Positions 1 through 8,598 of a DNA stretch of 64,000 bases are shown here, in pieces. Source of the DNA: Streptomyces sp. NBC_01264 (GTDB lineage Bacteria; Actinomycetota; Actinomycetes; Streptomycetales; Streptomycetaceae). Each line of letters opens with the position of its first letter. Within the stretch, counting starts at the first letter, position 1. The position numbers were made by a program, and so were the translations under genes. The stretch covers positions 992,001-1,056,000 of the forward strand of contig NZ_JAPEOX010000001.1 of NCBI RefSeq assembly GCF_026340675.1. The letters run 5' to 3'. Under the pieces are notes generated by a model. That model was not told the origin of the DNA and ran no database searches. It saw only the letters and a list, made by a program, of their open reading frames with translations.

Positions 1-74
1 CCCTGGCCCTGGCCCAGCCCCTGACCATGCCCTTGTCCCGCTGCAAGACCAGCCTCACGGAAGGGGGAACCACC

Positions 75-1184
75 GTGCGATCCCTGCTCACCCGCACGAC
101 CGGCTTCCGCGCCGCGATACGGGCCACCGCGCTGACCGCCGCCGCCGCGGCGGCGGTCGCGGCGACGGCCCTCACCGGCTCCGCGGCTCACGCCGTCGGC
201 GTCGCCGATGTACCCACGATCCCGGCCTTCACCGACGGGCAGGGTCTGACCCAGGTCGCCGGAGCCACCGAGGTACGCTCGGAGACCGACTTCACCCTCA
301 CCGTCACCACGCCGCAGCTCTCCGGCCGGCACAAGGTACGCGTCTTCCTGCCGAGCGGCTACTACGCCGAGCCCGGCAAGCGCTGGCCGGTGACGTACTT
401 CCTGCACGGGGGTGGCGGCACGGTGAACGACGCCGCCGCGGCCCCGGCCCTGCGGGACGACCGGATGATCACCGTCGTACCGGACGGCGGTCTGAAGGGC
501 TGGTACGCGAACTGGCACATGCAGAACACCGCCGAGGGCGCCGCCAACTGGGAGACCTTCCACCTCCTGCAGGTGGTCCCCTTCATCGACGCCAACCTGC
601 GGACCCAGCCCGACCGCGGCCATCGTGCGGTCGTCGGCCTGTCCATGGGCGGCTTCGGGGCCCTGCACTACGCCCAGGCCCGCCCCGACCTGTTCGGGCG
701 CGTCGCCTCCCTGTCCGGGGGCATCGACTTCGGCCTGTGGGAGGTCCGTGCCGCGGTGCTGGCCACGGAGCTCAACCTGACCGGCGCCTGGTGCGCCTCC
801 ACCACCTCGGGTACCGGCGACTGCACCGGCTACGGACCGGTGGTGGACAGCGACGCGATCTTCGGCTCGCCGTACGCGATCTTCAACGACCGGAAATGGA
901 ACGAGGCCAACCCCGCCTCGCTCGCCAATCTGGGCAAGCTCGCCGGCACCGGGGTCACCCTCTACACCGGAAACCAGGGGCTGATCGACGGCAAGACGGC
1001 GGTCGCCTCCACCAACGTCGCGAACCGCCTGAACCACCTGGGCATCCCGAACCGCTTCGTCAACTACGGCAACGGCTCCGCCCTGTCGCCCACCTGCAAG
1101 GGCGACCACTCCTACGGCTGCTGGGCCCCCGCCCTCGCCGACTACATCCCCCGCCTGGCGAACGAGTTCGCCCAGGCGGGCTGA
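75..1184 (+). CDS. Secreted alpha/beta-hydrolase-fold esterase (esterase D / antigen 85-like)
   Basis: This is a 369-residue secreted hydrolase. A GTG start at 75 is preferred over the ATG at 27 because a purine-rich RBS (AAGGGGGAA) lies just before it and the N-terminus then reads as a signal peptide ending near AAHA. An oxyanion-type HGGGG motif sits near residue 111. The nucleophile elbow GLSMGG places the catalytic serine near residue 190, and a C-terminal GDHSYGCW stretch could carry the histidine. The family includes esterase D, feruloyl esterases and mycolyltransferases; the substrate cannot be read from sequence. It stands alone, with no clear operon partner. Confidence 0.85.
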   Translation: MRSLLTRTTGFRAAIRATALTAAAAAAVAATALTGSAAHAVGVADVPTIPAFTDGQGLTQVAGATEVRSETDFTLTVTTPQLSGRHKVRVFLPSGYYAEPGKRWPVTYFLHGGGGTVNDAAAAPALRDDRMITVVPDGGLKGWYANWHMQNTAEGAANWETFHLLQVVPFIDANLRTQPDRGHRAVVGLSMGGFGALHYAQARPDLFGRVASLSGGIDFGLWEVRAAVLATELNLTGAWCASTTSGTGDCTGYGPVVDSDAIFGSPYAIFNDRKWNEANPASLANLGKLAGTGVTLYTGNQGLIDGKTAVASTNVANRLNHLGIPNRFVNYGNGSALSPTCKGDHSYGCWAPALADYIPRLANEFAQAG

Positions 1185-1675
1185 GGCACCCGCTCGTCCC
1201 CACCTCGGGCTCTCGTGCACGTACAGTGGTCCGCTTGATCAACTGGCATCCGGGCGGGCGGCGCGTCTTTCCGGAATGCCGTCCGGTTCCCCCTGCGGGC
1301 CGTGACATGCGTCACGGCCCGCATGTCGCCTTGAGGCCCTCCGCGGAGATCCAATGGCTCGGGACATTTCACCGCATGTCCCTGTTTGGCATTGACATGC
1401 CTCACTCCGCCGGAAACGGAATTCGAAGCTCCCTTTCGGTCGGCTCCAACAGGGCTGGCAGGGACGCGTTCTGGCGGCAGGCCGGGTGGGCTCCGCAGTG
1501 GCCGCGCCGCGGAGATGCACGATCTTCCGGCCGTTTCAAGCCCGGTCCCGAACACCCCGCGCGCCCGATCGGCGGCGGCTTGCCAGGCCGCGGGAGGGCT
1601 TCTAAGAATGGCGATTCCTCCGGCGCCTTCGCGGTCCGGCGCCGGGAGCTTCGCGATCACCGAGTGAGGTCCCGC
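1185..1675. other. Intergenic region of about 490 bases before the CAP-domain gene
   Basis: I find no convincing gene here; the overlapping frames are extensions or shadows of the flanking genes. It holds a strong hairpin at 1294-1323 (listed separately) and a TTGACA hexamer at 1392 without a good -10 partner. Because Streptomyces cell-wall genes are often under a c-di-AMP riboswitch I looked for that conserved core and did not find it. Confidence 0.5.
1294..1323. promoter_or_regulatory. 13-bp perfect inverted repeat, hairpin or Crp-like operator
   Basis: Two perfect 13-base arms (TGCGGGCCGTGAC and its complement) flank a four-base ATGC loop. It could be the terminator of the esterase gene, although there is no T tract. 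The centre also matches GTG-N6-GTCAC, the form reported for Streptomyces Crp sites, so an operator for the downstream gene is an alternative. Confidence 0.5.
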
Positions 1676-2446
1676 ATGAAGAAGCACCGTAAGAAGACGC
1701 ACCACAGGAAAATAGCCGTCGCTGTCGGGGCACTGGCCCTCGTGGCCGTACCCGCCACGGCCATGGCCTGCCTCGACCCGCAGGGAACCGGCCCGACACG
1801 GTCCGTCGTGGCCGAGCGGGACAGCCGCCCCTGGCACGGCGACCCCGGTGCGCAGCAGCCCGCGGAGGCCCCGGTCCAGGCCGACGCCCCCGCCGAGATC
1901 GTCGAGCAGCCGCCCGTCCAGCAGCCCGTCGAGTACGCGCCTCCCGCGCCGAGCGAGGCGCAGCAGCCGGCGGAGCCGGTGGAACCGGTGGAGCCCCCCG
2001 CCGAACCGGCCACCGAGCCGCCCGTCGCGCCGACCGCAGCCCCCGGGCCCTCGGACTCCGCGGCGCCCGCCGGTGCCGTGGCCGAGGTTCTCGCGCTCGT
2101 CAACAAGGAGCGCGCCGCGGTCGGGTGCCCCGTACTCACCGTGAACGAGAAGCTCACGAAGGCAGCTCAGGACCACAGTGAGGACATGGCCGCCCACTCG
2201 AACATGTCCCACACCGGCTCCGACGGATCCGACCCGGGCCAGCGGATCACCCGGGCCGGCTACCAGTGGCGCACGTACGCCGAGAACGTCGCGTACGGCT
2301 ACCCCACCGCCGCCAAGGTCATGGAGGGCTGGATGAACAGCCCGGGCCACAAGCGGAACATCCTCGACTGCAACGTCAAGGAGATCGGCATCGGCCTCGC
2401 GCAGCCCGGCCAGTACTGGACACAGGACTTCGGCGCCACCCGCTGA
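1676..2446 (+). CDS. Secreted CAP/SCP-domain protein
   Basis: A 256-residue exported protein. ATG 1676 follows GTGAGGT and gives a basic N-terminus, a hydrophobic core and an Ala-X-Ala cleavage region near residue 25. A long Pro/Glu/Ala-rich linker follows (roughly residues 40-130). The C-terminal CAP domain (about 134-256) shows the expected SHTGSDG, YAENVAYG and WMNSPGHKRNIL motifs with the conserved His and Glu residues. Bacterial CAP proteins are extracellular and have been linked to cell-wall or lipid binding; the exact role is unknown. The open frame extends upstream to 737 but that part has no coding character of its own. Confidence 0.85.
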   Translation: MKKHRKKTHHRKIAVAVGALALVAVPATAMACLDPQGTGPTRSVVAERDSRPWHGDPGAQQPAEAPVQADAPAEIVEQPPVQQPVEYAPPAPSEAQQPAEPVEPVEPPAEPATEPPVAPTAAPGPSDSAAPAGAVAEVLALVNKERAAVGCPVLTVNEKLTKAAQDHSEDMAAHSNMSHTGSDGSDPGQRITRAGYQWRTYAENVAYGYPTAAKVMEGWMNSPGHKRNILDCNVKEIGIGLAQPGQYWTQDFGATR

Positions 2447-2547
2447 CCCGATCACGGATCGCCGGGCAGGAGGCTGGGGGGCGGCCCGGCCCCGGTGAAC
2501 CCCTACGGCAGCGAGTCAGCCGGGCGAACCCCCGCAGCTCGGAGACC

Positions 2548-2563
2548 TACCGGTCGACCGGTA
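2548..2563. promoter_or_regulatory. 16-bp perfect palindrome
   Basis: The sequence TACCGGTCGACCGGTA is a perfect palindrome in the gap between the CAP gene and the convergent HD-domain gene. Its function is unknown; an operator or chance are both possible. Confidence 0.2.
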
Positions 2564-2740
2564 CGGCATGGCCCTCGGCGCCGCCCTGGCGCCGGACGGC
2601 TGCCGAACGCCGGCGAGGCTCCGGGGGGTGTGGAGGTCGGCCACCGCCTCTTGGTTCGATCAGTTCGACCTTGCCGCAGCCAGTCTTCAAGAGTTCCTCG
2701 AAGGACTGGCCTGCCGGATCAGCAGCCGGCGCCCGTCCGG

Positions 2741-3403
2741 TCAGGGCTGAAAGGACGACTGGAACGCCAGGCGGTCGTCGGCGCCTTCGCCGATGCGGGA
2801 AAGGAGTTCGTCGAGTGCGATGAACTCCTCCCATGCGGGCCGGCCGGTCGCTGCGGCCAGCCGCGCAACGACCAGATCCTCCAGGTCGGACACGCGCTTG
2901 TTCTTCCAGATCTTGTCGGCGAGGCTCACCAGGAGGTCCTCCGAACCGACCGACGCCGTCCACGACGCATGGGTCGCGGCGAAGCGGGCGAGTTCAGGGC
3001 TGACACCATGGGCAAGCAGAAGAGCCCGTCCAGCCTGCTCGTGCGCCGATCCTGGCCCGGAGAGCTCAGCGACGTGCACGCTCTTCCCGATGTCATGTGT
3101 CGCGGCCCCGAAGAGCACCGCCTCGCGATCGAAGAGCACCGCGGCGTAACGCTCCTCCATCCAGTCGACGAGTTGGTGCGCGACATCGTGGACGGCCCGC
3201 AGGTGGGCAGCCAACCGTGGCGGACTCCCCAGCTCGATCAGAAGCTCCGCGACGCGCTCGGGCAGCGCGCGGAGTGGCGGGTCGACTATGCAGCTCATGG
3301 CCCTCGACAAGGCGACGTTGGTCATCACCGCGTCAAGGTACTGACCGCGCCCGACCGACGCCGACACTTCCGGGCCCGCCCGCACTGGACCGCCGGTGCC
3401 CAC
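2741..3403 (-). CDS. HD-domain phosphohydrolase
   Basis: A 220-residue soluble protein. The HD signature is complete: a histidine in RAVHDVAHQL, the metal-binding pair in ATHDIGKS, and downstream THASW and DKIWKNKR, which carries the last aspartate. HD domains hydrolyse phosphate esters of nucleotides or cyclic nucleotides; the substrate here cannot be assigned. The GTG start at 3403 has an AGGA about 11 bases upstream. An internal ATG at 3325 is an alternative and would lose only a poorly conserved leader. The gene is isolated and converges on the CAP gene. Confidence 0.75.
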   Translation of the reverse strand: MGTGGPVRAGPEVSASVGRGQYLDAVMTNVALSRAMSCIVDPPLRALPERVAELLIELGSPPRLAAHLRAVHDVAHQLVDWMEERYAAVLFDREAVLFGAATHDIGKSVHVAELSGPGSAHEQAGRALLLAHGVSPELARFAATHASWTASVGSEDLLVSLADKIWKNKRVSDLEDLVVARLAAATGRPAWEEFIALDELLSRIGEGADDRLAFQSSFQP

Positions 3404-3476
3404 CGCCCGGTGTTCCTGGACGTCGTGGCAGCTCTGCCCGAGGCAGAGGCAGTGACCTCCGAGGGCGGCATCGAGG

Positions 3477-4103
3477 GTGGATCAGCATGAGAGGGTGGAT
3501 CGGTATGAGGAGCATGACCGAACGGCCGATGAGCTGGGCGTGGAACACCGCCGGACCGGAAGCCCGTTCATGGATGCTGCGCCACATCGAGCAGACGGGG
3601 CGAAGCTGGACGCCACCCCCACCGCTGCCACCATCCCGCAGGGCCCCGTCGCCGATGACGCCGCGGCAACGGGTGGGCCCTCCGCTCAGACGCTGGCCGG
3701 TCAAGGCCCCCGCCGGGCGGCAGCCGCTCCCCGCGGCAGCGAACGTTCTCAAGGCCTCGACACCGAAGCGGTCTGCGCCGTGAACGACGAGGCCCGACGG
3801 CTGCGGCTCGGCCTGGGCGGTGGCGGATCGTGGCTCCGGGCCCATCTCGCCCCCGACGGCGTCCACTATCTGCTTCCGGATCCGGCGAACTACTACTGGC
3901 CCGGAACTCCGAACTCTGAGGGTGGCGAGATCGATTGGTGGCAGTGCACCATGCTGCTGCAGATGTCCGACGGAGAGCAGGTCGGCTCCATGGTCGCCGT
4001 ACTCCCTGAGACCTTCACGGCATTGCCCTCGACATTGCTCCGGAAGGAGCAGCTGCGACTCGTCCACCGGGTCCGCTCCATCGAGCGAGACACCTCCCAG
4101 TGA
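3477..4103 (+). CDS. Hypothetical protein
   Basis: A 208-codon frame of unknown family. The second half (from about codon 101, a GTG at 3778) looks the most protein-like, with WLRAHLAPDG, PANYYWPGTP and IDWWQCTMLL segments and a charged end. The first 100 codons are low-complexity and less biased at the third position, so the true start may be much later. A short repeat of AGGGTGGATC at the very start suggests rearrangement. I cannot assign a function. Confidence 0.5.
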   Translation: MDQHERVDRYEEHDRTADELGVEHRRTGSPFMDAAPHRADGAKLDATPTAATIPQGPVADDAAATGGPSAQTLAGQGPRRAAAAPRGSERSQGLDTEAVCAVNDEARRLRLGLGGGGSWLRAHLAPDGVHYLLPDPANYYWPGTPNSEGGEIDWWQCTMLLQMSDGEQVGSMVAVLPETFTALPSTLLRKEQLRLVHRVRSIERDTSQ

Positions 4104-4223
4104 GGCCGGGACCACAAGGCCGAATGCGCACCGCGACTCTGCGGCAACATCCCCGAATCAACCGATGGCGCCCCGTGAGCCGCTCCGCGGCGATGTAACC
4201 GCCGCCAGCCACTGTCCGGCGGA

Positions 4224-4568
4224 TCACGCTTCGGGGTCGAGGGGCCGGAGGTCGTAGAGGTAGGAGCGGTCGCTCTTGAAGCTGCGCCAGACGGTGGCCG
4301 GGGGTTCGGGTTCATCAGCGTGGCTGTTGAGGGGATGAACGGTGACGAGGCCGTCGGCGATCTCGCAGTGCCAGCCGCCGGTCGGCGACCAGACACACCA
4401 CACGTTCCCGTCCGTTCGGCGGTAGGCGGGGCGTCCGTAGCGCTCGCCGTCGCGTTCGAAGTGGTAGCGGAGCCCGTCGATGTGGCGCACGGAGGTGAAG
4501 GATCGCTCCACCGGCCGCCACGCTGCCCCGACGCCGGCAAGTGGTTCTCCAACCGGCCCACTGCGCAT
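4224..4568 (-). CDS. Hypothetical protein
   Basis: A 114-residue soluble protein without a signal peptide or membrane segment. It is rich in Trp, Tyr and Arg (for example VWCVWSPTGGWHCEI), which suggests a compact beta-rich fold. I do not recognise the family. It runs towards the hypothetical gene at 3477-4103. Confidence 0.55.
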   Translation of the reverse strand: MRSGPVGEPLAGVGAAWRPVERSFTSVRHIDGLRYHFERDGERYGRPAYRRTDGNVWCVWSPTGGWHCEIADGLVTVHPLNSHADEPEPPATVWRSFKSDRSYLYDLRPLDPEA

Positions 4569-4942
4569 TCGTCAGATCACCCCGCCTCATGCCGGGAACA
4601 ACGAGCCGGTGTTCCGCCGAGGCGGCCGGCGCCCCTTCCTCACGGGTCGTGACCAAGGGAATTCGACAGGTAGTAATTAGGTGAATCCTTGACTGAATTC
4701 CCGTCAACAGGACCCCACTTGTTATCTCGATTAGATAACGACTACCCCGGATAAGGCCTGGACCAATACCACGTGACGCGCGTAACTCACCTTGCTTTAT
4801 TGCTTGTTGAGTGTTCATCAGATCCAACGGACAGGTAACGGAACGATTTCTCGAACCGCTCCCCCGTTTGTCCGAATTTTCTGCCGCATTCGTCTGGCAG
4901 GCTTCCGCGCACCCACTCATCCGACGTTCACTTGAGGTGCCC
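4569..4942. other. AT-richer intergenic region before the metalloprotease gene
   Basis: This 374-base stretch has no gene. Its centre (about 4660-4830) is markedly AT-richer than the rest of the window and holds the palindrome listed next, so it most likely carries the promoter and control region of the metalloprotease gene. Confidence 0.5.
4721..4739. promoter_or_regulatory. 19-bp operator-like palindrome
   Basis: GTTATCT and AGATAAC are perfect 7-base arms around CGATT. The AT-rich palindrome lies about 200 bases upstream of the metalloprotease start in the most AT-rich stretch of the region, typical of a repressor or activator site. The regulator is unknown. Confidence 0.45.
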
Positions 4943-6994
4943 ATGACAGAACGACGCAGGCGTCGTGAACACCGCCGCAAGCCGCGGCGGTTGATGCTCC
5001 TCACCGCCGCGATGGCCTCGGCCGCGGTGATCGCCGCCGGCATCGCCTACTCCGGACTGGGCGACGGAGCCCAGGCCGTATCCGTACAGGCCGGTGCGGA
5101 GGCCTCCGCACCGGCCGCCGCGCCCGCCCGGGACCAGGAGCCCCAACCCCTCGCGGCCGCGCCCGCCAACGAAAAGGCGCGCGGCATGGTCTACGACGGG
5201 CTCGCCCCCGCGCCGAAGGGCGACCGGTGTGCCGGCGTCTACCGGACGGGCGCGGGTCTGTGCACCCACGGTCCCGACGCCCCGCCCAAGGGCGTCGACA
5301 TATCGAAGGACGTCGCACCCGCCGTCAAGGCCTCGGCGCCGGCGGCCGATCCGGCCCGGCCCGCCGCAGACCCGGCGGCCGGAGAAGGCGGCGGGCGCCC
5401 CCAGGACGCGCCCGCGGCCGACGCCGACCGCGCCGCCGACAAGTCCGCGGCGCCCGCGCCCTCGGCCACCGGCCAGGCCGTCGCCGCCGGCCCCGCGGGC
5501 CAGACCGTCCAGTGCGACGGAGACGGCAGCACGGGCAACCGCGTGCAGGTCGTGTACGTCCACGGCCCTGGCCGCGACCGCTACTCCGCCTACGTGGCCT
5601 CGTTCCGCAAATGGGCGGCCGACGCCGACCTCATCTATGCCGCCAGCGCCCAGGAGACCGGCGGGGTCCGGCACATCCGCTACGTGACGGCCGCCGACTG
5701 CACCCCGACCGTGCTCAACATCGAGCTCCCGGACTCCGCGCTCGCGGAGTTCAGCGCGACCAACGCCGCGCTCGCCGGCAAGGGGCTCGACCGTCGCGAC
5801 CGCAAGTACATGATCTTCGCGGACACCCAGGTCTACTGCGGCATAGGAACCTTCAACGGCGACGAGCGGCCCGGCCAGGCCAACATCAGCAACTTCGGTC
5901 CCTCCTACGGACGTACGGACTCCGGCTGCTGGGGCGGCCACACCGCGGCGCACGAACTCGGCCACAACCTGGGCGCGGTCAACAACAGCGCCCCGAACAC
6001 CAGCCGCGGCGCGCACTGCACCGACGAGTTCGACGTCATGTGCTACTCGGACACCCCGTACTACCCGCAGATGCGCAACATCTGCACCAACAAGGCCTCC
6101 GAGAACATCCTGGACTGCAACCACGACGACTACTTCCACACCAGCCCCAAGGCCGGCAGCTACCTGGCCACGCACTGGAACATCGCCGACAACCAGTTCC
6201 TGATGAAGAACAAGGGCGGCGGTGGCACCGACCCCGGTCCGAACCCGCGGCCGAGCCCCTCGCCGACCAAGAAGCCGACGCCCGGCCCGACCAAGAAGCC
6301 CACGGGCGGACCGGCTGTGACGGTTGGTCAGATTCAGTCGGACTCCGCCGTCGCGAGCTGGCCCAAGGTCGAGGGGGCGGCCTGGTACCAGGTCCTGCTG
6401 AACGGCAAGCACCTGGGCTGGGTCCAGTCCCCGGTGCTGCGCGTCTACAACCTCCGGCCCGACACCTCCTACACGGTCGCCGTCTCCGTCCGCGACAGCG
6501 CCGGCCGGGACAGCGGAGCCGGCAAGGCCGCGTCCTTCCGTACGAAGGGCACGGGCGGTGGCGCGACCACCCCCGGGACCCGGTACCTGCTCGGGAACGG
6601 CAGCACCGGCATGGCCGCCGAGGTGTGGGGCGGGCGCGCCGCCGACGGCACCGTGCTCGTCGGGGCGCGCTCCAACGGGTACGCGCAGCAGCAGTGGTAC
6701 TTCGACGACGCGGGCGGCGGACTGGTCCGCATCCGCTCCGCGGTCTCCGGCAAGTGCCTGCAGCCGGGCGGTACTCCCGCCGCGGGCATGTGGATCGTGC
6801 AGCAGCCCTGCGGTCGCGCCGCTGCGCAGAGCTGGAAGCTGACCACCCGCGGTGGCGCGGTGAGCGTCACCGACCCGAGCGGCGGCTTCGCGCTGACCGT
6901 GAGCAGCCGTCCCTACTACGGCAACTGGCTGCTGGACCTCCAGCGCACCGACGGCCGTGCCCCGCAGGTCTGGACCGTGCAGAAGGCCGGCTGA
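4943..6994 (+). CDS. Secreted zinc metalloprotease with FnIII and ricin-type lectin domains
   Basis: A 683-residue exported protease. ATG 4943 follows GAGGTG and begins a basic leader plus hydrophobic segment (residues 17-38). A long Ala/Pro-rich propeptide-like region follows. The catalytic part contains HELGHNLGAVN at residues 337-347, with a later DVMCY turn like the Met-turn of metzincins. The third metal position that is His in classical metzincins (Asp in snapalysin) is Asn here, so the third ligand must come from elsewhere, perhaps the His in RGAHC. A Lys/Pro/Thr linker leads to a fibronectin III domain (about 459-535) and a ricin B-type trefoil (about 548-683), which should bind polysaccharide or cell surfaces. 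Confidence 0.85.
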   Translation: MTERRRRREHRRKPRRLMLLTAAMASAAVIAAGIAYSGLGDGAQAVSVQAGAEASAPAAAPARDQEPQPLAAAPANEKARGMVYDGLAPAPKGDRCAGVYRTGAGLCTHGPDAPPKGVDISKDVAPAVKASAPAADPARPAADPAAGEGGGRPQDAPAADADRAADKSAAPAPSATGQAVAAGPAGQTVQCDGDGSTGNRVQVVYVHGPGRDRYSAYVASFRKWAADADLIYAASAQETGGVRHIRYVTAADCTPTVLNIELPDSALAEFSATNAALAGKGLDRRDRKYMIFADTQVYCGIGTFNGDERPGQANISNFGPSYGRTDSGCWGGHTAAHELGHNLGAVNNSAPNTSRGAHCTDEFDVMCYSDTPYYPQMRNICTNKASENILDCNHDDYFHTSPKAGSYLATHWNIADNQFLMKNKGGGGTDPGPNPRPSPSPTKKPTPGPTKKPTGGPAVTVGQIQSDSAVASWPKVEGAAWYQVLLNGKHLGWVQSPVLRVYNLRPDTSYTVAVSVRDSAGRDSGAGKAASFRTKGTGGGATTPGTRYLLGNGSTGMAAEVWGGRAADGTVLVGARSNGYAQQQWYFDDAGGGLVRIRSAVSGKCLQPGGTPAAGMWIVQQPCGRAAAQSWKLTTRGGAVSVTDPSGGFALTVSSRPYYGNWLLDLQRTDGRAPQVWTVQKAG

Positions 6995-7023
6995 CCCCGG
7001 CATCCCCTGAAGTCCCCTCCGGT

Positions 7024-7048
7024 GGACGGCCGCATCGCGCGGCCGTCC
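7024..7048 (+). terminator. Hairpin between the metalloprotease and the next gene
   Basis: Perfect 10-base arms (GGACGGCCGC and complement) enclose a five-base loop, 30 bases after the protease stop codon. It would act as a terminator or attenuator before the gene at 7081. Confidence 0.5.
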
Positions 7049-7080
7049 GCCGACCCCTCACCCACCAGGAGCACGCCACG

Positions 7081-7689
7081 ATGCGCATGCGAATCGCTTT
7101 CCGGGCCGTCCTGACCACCGTCGGCCTGATCCTGCTGTCCCCGGCCGTGGCGCACGCCCACGGCGACACCGTGAAGGTGGTGGTCACCGGACAGCGGGAG
7201 GGCCACGTCACCGCGGACGTCACCTGGGAGAACGACGGCGACGCCGTCGAAGAGGCGGTCGCCGCCACCGTGAACGCGGTCAGCGCCGACGGCGCCCGCA
7301 CGCTGGGGCCCTGGCGGCTGGTGCGCGATCCCGCCGCGACGCCGGCCGGCTGGACCACGGCCGAATCCCTGCCGCCCGGTGCCTGGAAGGTCAGCGTGGA
7401 CGTGGGCTTCCCCGCCCTCGGGCACGGCGAACTCGAAGTCGGTGTACCGGTGGTGGACCCCGCCCCGACCACCGGCGGCCCCCGCCCCGCCGACGCGTCG
7501 TCCACCCCCACCGGGACGCAGACGCAGACCCCGACGCCAACACCGACGCCCGCGACGGCCTCCGAGGCCCCGGCGGAACCCGGCACAGGTCCTGCCGTCT
7601 GGTGGACAACGGCGGGAGTGGCGGCAACGGCCCTGGCCGGGGCGGCCGTCGGCATCCTCCTGCGCCGCAGGCGGGCGCGCGCCCAGTGA
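7081..7689 (+). CDS. Small secreted, membrane-anchored protein
   Basis: A 202-residue protein with an N-terminal signal peptide ending near AVAHAHG, a beta-rich extracellular domain of about 110 residues, a Thr/Pro repeat linker (TPTPTP type) and a C-terminal transmembrane helix followed by an RRRRAR stop-transfer tail. The layout resembles small actinobacterial surface proteins in the CopC/YtkA size range, but I see no clear metal-binding motif beyond the first His residues. ATG 7081 has CAGGAG upstream. Confidence 0.7.
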   Translation: MRMRIAFRAVLTTVGLILLSPAVAHAHGDTVKVVVTGQREGHVTADVTWENDGDAVEEAVAATVNAVSADGARTLGPWRLVRDPAATPAGWTTAESLPPGAWKVSVDVGFPALGHGELEVGVPVVDPAPTTGGPRPADASSTPTGTQTQTPTPTPTPATASEAPAEPGTGPAVWWTTAGVAATALAGAAVGILLRRRRARAQ

Positions 7690-7704
7690 CCTGAGTCCGG
7701 ACGT

Positions 7705-8397
7705 TCAGCCCGCGGCGGCCCGTTTGATCAGGCCGGCGACGGCGGCCGGCTGCGAGACGTAGACGGCGTGGCTGCCGACGACCTCGACGGTCCGGGCCCC
7801 GATGCGCTCCGCCATCGCGCGCTGGGCGCGCGGCGGGATCATGCGGTCGTCGGAAGCGACCAGGTACCAAGCGGGCTTGGAGCGCCAGGCCGCTGTGGAC
7901 ACCACGCCGCCGGCCGCGTCGAGACCCCAGGGGACCTGCGCGTCCGCCAGGAACTCCGCCTGCGCGAGCGGGATGTCGCCCGCGAACGCGGCGGCGAACT
8001 TGTCCCGGTCCAGGAGCAGGCAGCCGTTGACCGGCGGGAGGATCGGCAGCACGGGGGTGCCGGGCCGCGGGTCGTCGATCAGGGTGTTCACCGACTCGCC
8101 CCTGCCGGGGGCGAACGCGGCGATGTACACCAGCGCCGCCACCTTCTCGTGGTTGCCCGCCTCGGTGATCACCACTCCGCCGTAGCAGTGGCCGACCAGG
8201 ACGACGGGACCCGACCGGGCATCGATGACCCGCCGGGTGGCGGCCACATCCCCGTCCAGCGAGAGGGTGGGCTTCTGCACGACGGCCACGCCGTAGCCGT
8301 CCTGCTTGAGAGCTTCGTAGACGCCCTGCCAGCCGGACCCGTCCACGAATCCGCCGTGGACCAGGACGACGGTCCCGCGCGGCGCCTCGTCGCTCAT
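7705..8397 (-). CDS. Alpha/beta hydrolase
   Basis: A 230-residue cytoplasmic alpha/beta hydrolase. The N-terminal VLVHGGFVDGSGW loop supplies the oxyanion region, VGHCYGG is the nucleophile elbow with Cys-Tyr after the His (serine replaced by cysteine), and the C-terminal GSHAVYVSQP carries the catalytic His. The elbow form H-C-Y-G-G is common in this subfamily and suggests a weak or non-standard esterase. ATG 8397 follows a strong GGAGGA. It converges on the gene at 7081-7689. Confidence 0.85.
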   Translation of the reverse strand: MSDEAPRGTVVLVHGGFVDGSGWQGVYEALKQDGYGVAVVQKPTLSLDGDVAATRRVIDARSGPVVLVGHCYGGVVITEAGNHEKVAALVYIAAFAPGRGESVNTLIDDPRPGTPVLPILPPVNGCLLLDRDKFAAAFAGDIPLAQAEFLADAQVPWGLDAAGGVVSTAAWRSKPAWYLVASDDRMIPPRAQRAMAERIGARTVEVVGSHAVYVSQPAAVAGLIKRAAAG

Positions 8398-8598
8398 CGT
8401 TCCTCCAGGGTTCCCCGGGCCCGCGGACGGGACACCCCTGGCCCGGACTGTAGGAAGGGTGCCGCGTCGGCCGCTCCTGTCAGATGACTGAATTCCGGGA
8501 GGTGTTCGGCCGCGCGAGTCCTCGGGTCGCCGCGCTCCCGTGACCTCCGCACCTGTGTCAACGGGCCTGGTGGCCAAGTAGAGTCGCGGCGTGGCGGG

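Noticed and set aside
1185..1675. c-di-AMP (ydaO) riboswitch before the CAP-domain gene
   Set aside because: The conserved riboswitch core could not be found in the region.
4928..7003. 691-codon minus-strand open frame
   Set aside because: It is antisense to the metalloprotease, which has a signal peptide, catalytic motif and two known domains; the antisense product is low-complexity Val/Gly/Arg.
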